A DNA stretch of 6,273 nucleotides from Pseudomonadota bacterium (GTDB taxonomy: Bacteria > Desulfobacterota > Desulfobulbia > Desulfobulbales > SURF-16), in assembly GCA_030597865.1 (NCBI GenBank), contig JAUVQZ010000167.1, forward strand, positions 1 to 6,273. Reading direction: 5' to 3'. The notes beneath the pieces are model-generated. The model saw nothing but the letters and a program-made list of their open reading frames with translations, ran no database searches and was not told the DNA's origin. The position numbers were made by a program, and so were the translations under genes. Of the stretch, positions 1 to 4,981 are shown piece after piece. Every line of letters begins with the position of its first letter. The first letter of the stretch is position 1.

Positions 1-62
1 CTCACCTCATTGACCCGGCCCTGGTTATAAATCTTGATAATATCTGCCAACTCAACCAGCAT
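1..62 (-). CDS. ABC transporter ATP-binding protein, N-terminal fragment (runs off window)
   Basis: Only the first 20 codons plus two bases are present; the gene continues beyond position 1. The ATG at 62-60 lies 4 nt after the stop of the permease gene upstream, and a GAGGG ribosome-binding stretch sits inside the end of that gene at normal spacing. The peptide begins MLVELADIIKIYNQGRVNEV. This is the usual first strand of LolD/MacB-type ATPases: a hydrophobic strand, then K-x-Y-x-x-G, then the residues that lead to the 'V-A-L' strand. The Walker motifs lie outside the window, so the assignment rests on this N-terminal pattern and on position directly behind an FtsX-type permease. It would be the energising subunit of that permease and the second ATPase of the locus. 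Family confidence is moderate. Confidence 0.7.
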   Translation of the reverse strand, partial: MLVELADIIKIYNQGRVNEV

Positions 63-66
63 CAGA

Positions 67-1248
67 TCACCCTCGCAAGGCAGAATCAGTGGCAACTGAG
101 GCACAGCGCCAGGCCGGAATAACCGTGGCTGCCAAATAGGGCAACACGGACAGGGCAAAGAGCAGCAAAAGATCGGCGCCACCCACGGCCGGAGTAAAAC
201 TCAAACCGGGCCGCAATACGGACCAGCCCATCATCACCGAGCGAAAGAGCTGGGCCTGGAAATAGCCGATATGGACATAGGCCAGGATTGTCCCACAGGC
301 AAAGGCGGCCAGGGCCATGACAAAACTCTCCCAAAAGCGGACCATAAGGACATCCGGGGTTTGCCAGCCAAGAATTTTCAGAATCGATATTTCCCGGCGC
401 TCTTCCGGCGACATACCAGACGCCTTGTCCCAGGCCAGGATAATAAAGGCAGCCAGGGCGCTCAAGAGACATATGGCCGCAAAACCGGAACGCCAGCTAA
501 AAACCGCCTGGTATGTCTTGAGAATCTGGGGCCGGGTAACCACCCTGGTGCCGGGCAGGGTCTCAGAAATTTTCCTGGCAATGGTGGCTATCTCCATGGG
601 ATTTACCACCTCAACCAGGAGATCAGTGGCCACCCCGGCATCCAGGCCAAAGAGATCACGGCCATCATCAAGAGTGGTAATGACCAGGTCATAGGTGAGG
701 ATATTGCTTTCCGGTGCAAAGATGCCCCTCACGGCAAAGGACTTCAGGGTAAGGTCGGGTCGAAAAAAAGAAAAGCTGCGCCGGTTGCCAAGGTCAAGGT
801 CCTGCAAAACCCCTTGACCGATAACGGCCCCGCCGCCTTCACCTTCAACCCAAAAACCTCCCTCCCCAAGGGTCTCCTGGCCAAGCTTGGGCACATGGGG
901 CAGGGCCATCACGGTTATATTTGAACCGGTCACCTCGTTAAACGTATAGCCCCACACCCGCTCCACAACCTTTCTCACCCCAAAGATGCCCTTAATCTTA
1001 TCAGCATAGGCAACGGGAATTGATTCCTGGCGACCGGCAACCATGCGCTGGACGGTAATTTCCGGGGCGTGGCGCAGGCCTGTCTGGGCAGAATCCAGCA
1101 GGGAACCTGTCAAGAACTGGAAAGAGGCCAACAGTGAGATGACCAGGGTAAAGACGAAAAAAACGCTGAAATTCTTACCCCTGCGGCGCCAGAGGGATGA
1201 GAGGGCATAGTCGAGGATATTGAGCTGCTTTTCGAAATATTCCCTCAT
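67..1248 (-). CDS. FtsX/MacB-type ABC transporter permease
   Basis: A 393-residue inner-membrane protein with the four-helix FtsX/MacB layout: a helix near residues 28-48, a large external domain of about 200 residues, then three C-terminal helices near 256-273, 306-326 and 358-380. The cytoplasmic loop SPEERREISILKILGW (about 280-295) is the family's ATPase-coupling motif (E-x-R-x-E-I-x-x-L-K-x-L-G). Such permeases usually do mechanical envelope work with a LolD/MacB-like ATPase rather than simple import. The ATG at 1248 is preferred over the TTG at 1260 because it forms an ATGA overlap with the stop of the preceding small gene, implying translational coupling; no convincing Shine-Dalgarno precedes either start. 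The external domain lacks the Cys-Cys pair of the other permease in the window and differs from it throughout, so the two are not recent duplicates. Substrate unknown; context suggests copper or cofactor maturation. Confidence 0.85.
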   Translation of the reverse strand: MREYFEKQLNILDYALSSLWRRRGKNFSVFFVFTLVISLLASFQFLTGSLLDSAQTGLRHAPEITVQRMVAGRQESIPVAYADKIKGIFGVRKVVERVWGYTFNEVTGSNITVMALPHVPKLGQETLGEGGFWVEGEGGGAVIGQGVLQDLDLGNRRSFSFFRPDLTLKSFAVRGIFAPESNILTYDLVITTLDDGRDLFGLDAGVATDLLVEVVNPMEIATIARKISETLPGTRVVTRPQILKTYQAVFSWRSGFAAICLLSALAAFIILAWDKASGMSPEERREISILKILGWQTPDVLMVRFWESFVMALAAFACGTILAYVHIGYFQAQLFRSVMMGWSVLRPGLSFTPAVGGADLLLLFALSVLPYLAATVIPAWRCASVATDSALRG

Positions 1249-1541
1249 GGCGGCGCCCAAAAGAGGCCGCTGGGAAAATAATCCAGGGCCTGGGGATAAT
1301 CCATAAAGGGGGCCAGGTCATCAGTCAGGGCAGGATGCCTGGTATACCGGGCCTCTGTGGCCAGACATAGATCGGTGAGGCCAAGCTGGCTGGTCAGGGT
1401 GTCGTGCATTGCCCGGGCCTCCACATCCGCAGAGGCCGATTGGCGGCCCTGGCTGATCAAAATAAGGACAATACTTGCCAGGACCAAACAGAAAAGGGCC
1501 AGAAAGGTGGCTGGACGTATCGTGGATGCGGAAGAAGACAA
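1245..1541 (-). CDS. Small single-helix membrane-anchored conserved hypothetical protein
   Basis: A 98-residue protein with a short basic N-terminus, one hydrophobic helix at about residues 12-30 and an external tail of about 65 residues. The tail ends in a distinctive block: TEARYTRHP (62-70), an acidic Asp-Asp step, PFMDYPQALDYFPSG and a terminal Pro-Pro. I recognise this kind of C-terminal block only as a conserved hypothetical next to FtsX-type ABC genes; no function is known to me. The start is TTG at 1541-1539, supported by a strong AGGGGGG ribosome-binding site 5 nt upstream; the first internal in-frame Met (residue 45) would remove the helix. It begins 13 nt after nosL and overlaps the permease start by 4 nt, so it is embedded in the operon. 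It is probably an accessory subunit of the permease that follows. The tail has one cysteine (C59). Confidence 0.75.
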   Translation of the reverse strand: MSSSASTIRPATFLALFCLVLASIVLILISQGRQSASADVEARAMHDTLTSQLGLTDLCLATEARYTRHPALTDDLAPFMDYPQALDYFPSGLFWAPP

Positions 1542-1546
1542 GGTTA

Positions 1547-1553
1547 CCCCCCT
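1547..1553 (-). promoter_or_regulatory. Ribosome-binding site deciding a TTG start
   Basis: AGGGGGG on the minus strand, 5 nt before the TTG at 1541. It lies between the nosL stop and the small membrane gene and is the main reason to accept a non-ATG start there. Confidence 0.6.
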
Positions 1554-1554
1554 G

Positions 1555-2061
1555 CTATTCCATCTTCATTTTCATCTTTTTCATCTTCATCCCCCGGCGC
1601 ATGGATTCCACCTTCTCAGAGGTGATATCAGTGAAGGCGAGGATGGCAGTTCCGTGATGGTCCTTAACAAAGGATTGAGCGGCCTCCAGACTGGCAAAGG
1701 GGATAAACTCATGGCCCATGGGGCCATGAACATCGCTGCCAACAACATAATGGGCCTTTCTGCCATCGAGCCATTTAAGGGTGTAGTAATCCTTCACCCA
1801 GATATCCTTGGGGGCATTGGCCCTATATTTGGCGGGATTAAAATAGAGGACCATCATATCCTTGACCCCGTCAAAGAAAAAGACTTGGCCATCGGTGCTC
1901 TGGATCTGGCTGAGCCAGTTTGGATATTTGGCAACAAACATACCGCAAACCTGGCAACGACTTTCTCTAGGGACCTTATCAAGGGGTTGGGCAAAGGCGA
2001 TGGCGGAAGAGGCCATAAGGGCCAGGATTAATGTCACCAAGATGCTCTTAAGATTATTCAT
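1555..2061 (-). CDS. nosL: NosL-family periplasmic copper-binding chaperone
   Basis: A 168-residue exported protein. Residues 1-24 form a Sec signal peptide ending in a likely AFA cleavage site; there is no lipobox cysteine, whereas many proteobacterial NosL proteins are lipoproteins. The NosL signature follows directly: RCQVCGMFVAKYP (C36, C39, M41). It is followed by the FFFDG-V-K-D-M and W-V-K-D-Y-Y segments typical of the family. In known systems NosL binds Cu(I) and delivers it to the nitrous oxide reductase copper centres with the NosDFY ABC complex. Its ATG follows the TAA of the thioredoxin gene with no gap, and AGGGGG lies 11 nt upstream inside that gene. Oddity: the C-terminus is a Met/Lys tail, MRRGMKMKKMKMKME (154-168), with six Met in 15 residues, which could be an extra Cu(I) site. 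nosZ is not in the window, so the client may be another protein. Confidence 0.9.
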   Translation of the reverse strand: MNNLKSILVTLILALMASSAIAFAQPLDKVPRESRCQVCGMFVAKYPNWLSQIQSTDGQVFFFDGVKDMMVLYFNPAKYRANAPKDIWVKDYYTLKWLDGRKAHYVVGSDVHGPMGHEFIPFASLEAAQSFVKDHHGTAILAFTDITSEKVESMRRGMKMKKMKMKME

Positions 2062-2556
2062 TTACTGTAAATCCCCCTGGAGTACGTCCAGAATTTCCTG
2101 CTCACTCACACCGCCAAGAATGGCGGCAACAATGGTGCTGTTTCTATCAATTATAATGGTCTGGGGCACAAGCCTGACCTGATAGGCCCGGGCAATATCG
2201 CCATTTTTATCCATGAGCACAGGGAAAGTAATGGCAAGATCAGCAACAAAGGCCTCGACCTGCTGCCTGTTTGACAAGGTGTTTATATAGGCGATCCCAA
2301 GACCCTTGTCGTGAAATTTGGCGTATATCTCATTGAAGACTGGCGTATCAGCCCGGCAAAACTTGCACTCTGTGGACCAGAATCGAATAATAACCGGTTT
2401 GCCGGCAAAGTCAGCAAGGGCAAAGGGCTTACCCTGGAGATCAACGCCAGCAAAATCTGGGGCAGGCCCACCCAACGCCACCTTTTCTGGCTTCTGGGGC
2501 TGTTCACAACCTGTGACAAAAACTAGAATAAGACAGAGTAGGAGGATTTTTTTCAT
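2062..2556 (-). CDS. TlpA/ResA-like thioredoxin-fold lipoprotein
   Basis: A 164-residue envelope thiol oxidoreductase. The N-terminus has a lipoprotein signal with lipobox V-T-G-C at 14-17, so the mature protein should be anchored through C17. The thioredoxin fold then follows: APDF at 32-35, redox motif W-S-T-E-C-K-F-C (C64 and C67) after a hydrophobic strand, and the cis-proline in LVPQT (P131). TlpA/ResA proteins reduce cysteines in apocytochrome c or in copper-site proteins such as Cox11, ScoI and CuA partners. Placed between an ABC ATPase and nosL, it most likely reduces the NosL CxxC pair, the cysteines of the divergent cytochrome, or both. The ATG overlaps the stop of the ATPase gene as ATGA, and no strong Shine-Dalgarno is visible, so translation is probably coupled. 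Thioredoxin fold is near certain; the client is inferred. Confidence 0.9.
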   Translation of the reverse strand: MKKILLLCLILVFVTGCEQPQKPEKVALGGPAPDFAGVDLQGKPFALADFAGKPVIIRFWSTECKFCRADTPVFNEIYAKFHDKGLGIAYINTLSNRQQVEAFVADLAITFPVLMDKNGDIARAYQVRLVPQTIIIDRNSTIVAAILGGVSEQEILDVLQGDLQ

Positions 2557-3233
2557 AGGGCGGAGGTCTCACGTAACGATCCATTCTGCATGTCAAAAAA
2601 ACGCGGTTTATCCTGATCCAGGGCCAGATCCTTATTATGGGTGACCACCAGGAAGGTGACACCCCGCTGGTTAAACTTTTTAAAAATGGCCAGAATTTCC
2701 TGCTCTGTCACCTCGTCAAGGTCACCCGTGGGTTCATCCGCCAGGATAATGGCCGGCCGGTTTATAAAGGAGCGGGCAATGGCAACGCGACGTTGCTGCC
2801 CCCCGGAAAGCTGGCCAGGCAGGTCATCCTGCCGGCCGCTAAGCCCGACCCGCTCCAGAAGCTCCAGGGCATATTGCCGGTCACCCTGGGGGTCGTTGGT
2901 AAAGGAGAGGGGCAGAAGAATATTCTCCAGGACCGTGAGGGTGGGTATAAGGCTTGCAAACTGAAAGATGAAGCCGATTCTCTTATTACGCATGACAGCA
3001 AGCTCACCATCTGTCTGCTGCCAGTTGTCGATATTATCAATACACACCGTGCCGCCATCCGGGTTGGTCAGGCCGCCGATAAGGGAGAGAAGCGTGGTCT
3101 TTCCTGAACCGGAATGACCAAGGATAACGACAAATTCCCCCCTTTCAACCCCAAAATCAACATGGTCCACTGCCGTCAAAATGGTCCCTTCAGACCTATA
3201 GGTTTTCAGCAGATCTTTACACTCAATATACAT
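2553..3233 (-). CDS. ABC transporter ATP-binding protein, LolD/MacB type
   Basis: A 226-residue complete ABC ATPase. Walker A is GHSGSGKT (39-46), the Q-loop glutamine is Q91, the signature is LSGGQ (142-146), Walker B is ILADE (163-167), the D-loop is GDLD (170-173) and the switch histidine is H199. All catalytic residues are present. The segment after the Q-loop (F-A-S-L-I-P-x-L-T-V-L-E-N) and the GDLDEVTEQEI stretch place it in the LolD/MacB/FtsE group that drives FtsX-type permeases. The Walker A histidine replaces the more usual proline. The start chosen is ATG at 3233, with an AGGA site 8 nt upstream and an N-terminus (MYIECKDL) matching the family; in-frame ATGs at 3284 and 3263 would add unrelated residues without a good ribosome-binding site. 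It is the first gene of the minus-strand operon. Its partner may be either FtsX-type permease in the window. Confidence 0.92.
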   Translation of the reverse strand: MYIECKDLLKTYRSEGTILTAVDHVDFGVERGEFVVILGHSGSGKTTLLSLIGGLTNPDGGTVCIDNIDNWQQTDGELAVMRNKRIGFIFQFASLIPTLTVLENILLPLSFTNDPQGDRQYALELLERVGLSGRQDDLPGQLSGGQQRRVAIARSFINRPAIILADEPTGDLDEVTEQEILAIFKKFNQRGVTFLVVTHNKDLALDQDKPRFFDMQNGSLRETSAL

Positions 3234-3332
3234 AGGAATTTTCCTGATTCCAGGCCAACGCATACAGCTTAGCCCGGGAATCATCTTTTCAACAAGAAGA
3301 GACAGGTTCTTTCTCTTTTTTCTCCTTGCAAA

Positions 3333-3341
3333 TTTATAGCA
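3333..3341 (-). promoter_or_regulatory. Candidate extended -10 promoter for the ATPase-tlpA-nosL operon
   Basis: On the minus strand TGC-TATAAA resembles an extended -10 element. A good -35 hexamer is absent at 16-18 nt upstream, where GGTTTC stands, but a strong inverted repeat begins about 6 nt further upstream. That arrangement fits an activator-dependent promoter. The transcript would start near 3326, leaving a leader of about 90 nt before the ATPase ATG. Confidence 0.3.
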
Positions 3342-3366
3342 ATCCTTTATTTAATGAAACCATGCA

Positions 3367-3403
3367 GTGCGACAATTTGTCACATGGGTGCAGATTGTCG
3401 CAC
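3367..3403. promoter_or_regulatory. Inverted repeat, putative transcription-factor operator
   Basis: GTGCGACAAT (3367-3376) and ATTGTCGCAC (3394-3403) are perfect 10-bp inverted arms separated by 17 nt. The left arm also belongs to a tighter 17-nt near-palindrome at 3368-3384, TGCGACAA-T-TTGTCACA, with one mismatched pair. The half-site TTGTCRCA therefore occurs three times. The outer bases resemble a CRP-type TGTGA/TCACA site, but with a 7-nt rather than 6-nt spacer. It lies just upstream of the candidate minus-strand promoter and could also serve the plus-strand gene. The regulator is unknown. Confidence 0.5.
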
Positions 3404-3492
3404 AAAGCATTTTTTCTGGCAAGATGATTTTAACGTGACAGGGGAAAAAAGAAAGCCTGTCCGTAACAAAAAATCATTTACCACTAAAGGGT

Positions 3493-3523
3493 ATCTTGAA
3501 TAATTAGATTTTTCGTTCAAGAT
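3493..3523. repeat. 8-bp inverted repeat in the divergent spacer
   Basis: ATCTTGAA (3493-3500) and TTCAAGAT (3516-3523) are perfect inverted arms around a 15-nt AT-rich spacer. It could be an operator or a weak hairpin. A 31-nt footprint suits a dimeric regulator better than a terminator, as no T-run follows. Confidence 0.35.
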
Positions 3524-3736
3524 CAAGGCATGCGAAAAAAATAAGCACAGGCATATGTTTGATATTCCGAGCATTATTTTTTGAGCATAACGCAGAGATT
3601 GGACGAAAAAGCAATTATTCAAGGCAGCCTAAAACAGGTCAGGATATCTCAATGTTGCCCATGCGGCACCCTGGCAGGGTTTCATTGTTCCAGATTTCAA
3701 ATGCGACCGCAGACAAGATCGCGCCAACTCTCAAGC

Positions 3737-3742
3737 AAGGAG
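3737..3742 (+). promoter_or_regulatory. Strong ribosome-binding site fixing the cytochrome start
   Basis: AAGGAG, 5 nt before the ATG at 3748. It selects this start over the upstream in-frame ATG at 3559, which has no comparable site, and places a clean signal peptide at the N-terminus. Its strength suggests high expression. Confidence 0.85.
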
Positions 3743-3747
3743 AAAAA

Positions 3748-4896
3748 ATGAAGATTTCAAAAAAAGCATGGCTGAGCACCCTTACGGCCGGGGCCCTTAC
3801 TGCTGGGATTGTCACCAGTAGTATGGCAGGTCAAACCTATGAGGCGACTTTCTATGTGGCTGGCATGGGCGGTCATTTTGCCAAGGCCGTATGTACCATT
3901 AATCCGGCGGCAGAAACCCCTATTCAGTGCAATGAACTGACCAAAATCGATATCGGCGACGGCGCCTCCCACCCGGTTCATGATGCCCGTATCGATTATA
4001 AAGACCGCAATACCATGTACTGGTCAACCTATAAGCTTGACCCTGCCACCGGCAAGACCCATGTCGGCAAAACAGACCTGCGTACCGGTGAAGTCATCCT
4101 GGACGTTGATGTGGCGACCCCTGAGCGGGTTCAGATTGCCAAAAAGATGTACTGCGCCTCAGGACAGACTGAAGATTACTTCATGCCCATCACCATGTCC
4201 AACCCTGCCTATATTGACATATTCGCCAAAAAAGATCTCCAGCTCAAGCACCGTGTCTTCCTGGAAGGTACTGAGGCTGACCCCAAGGTGCCCTATAAAT
4301 ACTTCCACGGCACCACCTCGCCTGACATGAGCAAGATGCTCATTACCATCAACGAGAGTGATTCCACCTCCCTCGCCAACTACGGCACCGGCGTTGGCAA
4401 GATGCATATGAAGATGCTCGACGCCAAGGCCCTTGAAAAGGGTGAGGTAAAACTCCTCTCCTCCGGCATTGCTGACGGCAATAAGAAAAAGACCATTTCC
4501 TTTAGGCAGTACTGGTCCAACGATTCCTCCATGATTGCCAATGCCACCGGCGACATCATGTACCTGATTGATGCCAATACCCTGGAAACCATTGATGCCG
4601 AGACCATGCCTGCCCTGGAAGAGACCCATGACGCCATGTTCACCCCGGATGATAAGTACATTATCGCCACCTCCAGAACAAAGGCCATCTTTGCCGAGGA
4701 TTGCCAGGACCGCACCAAGCCTGGCCCAGATGAGTATTTAATGGACGGCCAACTCAAGCTCTATGATGTCAAGGCCAGGAAATTCATCGGCAAGGCCACC
4801 TCTGTATGCCTGGCCTGCCATGATGAAGAGCTCGGTGCTGGCGAGGACGGTGTCCATGCTGTACTCTGCGGTCTTGATGGAGAATACAAGAAGTAG
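3748..4896 (+). CDS. Secreted propeller-like protein with one C-terminal CxxCH haem-c motif
   Basis: A 382-residue exported protein of a family I do not recognise by name. Residues 1-27 are a Sec signal peptide ending SMA before GQT. The body contains repeated strand patterns of beta-propeller type (T-S-P-D-M-S-K-M-L-I-T near 190, F-T-P-D-D-K-Y-I-I-A-T near 298, and D-G-Q-L-K-L-Y-D-V near 333). Histidines stand at blade-edge positions: H75 and H78 in SHPVHD, H187 in YFHGTTSPD, H294 in EETHDAMFTPDD; KMHMKM lies at 218-223. CLACH (354-358) is a classical haem-c attachment motif only 24 residues from the end, followed by no Met but by H370 and C374. Other cysteines are 49, 61, 136 and 319. The pattern recalls nitrous oxide reductase and cytochrome cd1 propellers, but identity is not visible. 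It faces the NosL/TlpA/ABC operon, so it is probably its client. Role as electron carrier or metalloenzyme is inferred. Confidence 0.8.
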   Translation: MKISKKAWLSTLTAGALTAGIVTSSMAGQTYEATFYVAGMGGHFAKAVCTINPAAETPIQCNELTKIDIGDGASHPVHDARIDYKDRNTMYWSTYKLDPATGKTHVGKTDLRTGEVILDVDVATPERVQIAKKMYCASGQTEDYFMPITMSNPAYIDIFAKKDLQLKHRVFLEGTEADPKVPYKYFHGTTSPDMSKMLITINESDSTSLANYGTGVGKMHMKMLDAKALEKGEVKLLSSGIADGNKKKTISFRQYWSNDSSMIANATGDIMYLIDANTLETIDAETMPALEETHDAMFTPDDKYIIATSRTKAIFAEDCQDRTKPGPDEYLMDGQLKLYDVKARKFIGKATSVCLACHDEELGAGEDGVHAVLCGLDGEYKK

Positions 4897-4918
4897 AGCA
4901 CCCTCAACACCATAAATG

Positions 4919-4963
4919 CAATGGAGAAAGGGGGATCTAAGCAAGATCCCCCTTTCTCCATTG
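4919..4963 (+). terminator. Perfect 20-bp stem-loop between the cytochrome and permease genes
   Basis: The arms at 4919-4938 and 4944-4963 are perfectly complementary over 20 bp, with a 5-nt loop (AAGCA); the core reads GGGGGATCT/AGATCCCCC. It begins 22 nt after the cytochrome stop. No T-run follows at once; the first (TATTTTT) is about 13 nt downstream, just before the permease ATG. It may be a partial terminator or attenuator, or an RNA processing and stabilising hairpin that keeps the cytochrome message more abundant than the permease message. It may also be a copy of a dispersed palindromic repeat. Confidence 0.6.
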
Positions 4964-4981
4964 GTCGTTTCAGGTATTTTT

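Larger units (their letters stand above)
3234..3747. other. Divergent intergenic control region without a convincing gene
   Basis: About 510 bp of AT-richer DNA between the outward-facing ATPase and cytochrome genes. Open frames here lack ribosome-binding sites and family features. The region contains a 10-bp inverted repeat (3367-3403), an 8-bp inverted repeat (3493-3523), a short palindrome ACCCTG-G-CAGGGT (3668-3680), and a minus-strand extended -10-like TGCTATAAA (3333-3341). No good sigma-70 -35/-10 pair or sigma-54 (GG-N10-GC) site was found for the plus strand by eye. Confidence 0.7.

Noticed and set aside
271..924. Long plus-strand open frame opposite the first permease
   Set aside because: It is a shadow of the permease: composition is unstructured, with many Gly, Lys and Pro and no hydrophobic core, while the minus frame has clear FtsX features.
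1357..2031. 224-residue plus-strand open frame opposite nosL and the small gene
   Set aside because: The opposite strand carries the NosL signature and signal peptide; this frame has no family pattern or start signal.
3234..3284. N-terminal extension of the ABC ATPase from the ATG at 3284
   Set aside because: The extra 17 residues have no family similarity and no ribosome-binding site; the ATG at 3233 has both a site and the normal N-terminus.
3380..3622. 80-residue minus-strand open frame in the spacer
   Set aside because: No ribosome-binding site and no domain; it runs through AT-rich DNA and the inverted repeats, so it is most likely chance.
3668..3680. Palindrome ACCCTG-G-CAGGGT as a defined operator
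   Set aside because: It is only 13 nt and matches no known operator I can name; it is mentioned under the spacer but not claimed as a site.
3559..3747. N-terminal extension of the cytochrome from the ATG at 3559
   Set aside because: It adds 63 residues before a clean signal peptide and lacks a ribosome-binding site, whereas AAGGAG stands 5 nt before the ATG at 3748.
3748..4896. Naming the plus-strand protein a nitrous oxide reductase
   Set aside because: It is far shorter than NosZ, lacks the CuA cupredoxin motif and shares only short His-containing segments by eye.
4916..4981. N-terminal extension of the Cys-Cys permease from the ATG at 4916
   Set aside because: It would translate through the perfect 20-bp stem-loop; the ATG at 4982 gives a normal FtsX N-terminus.
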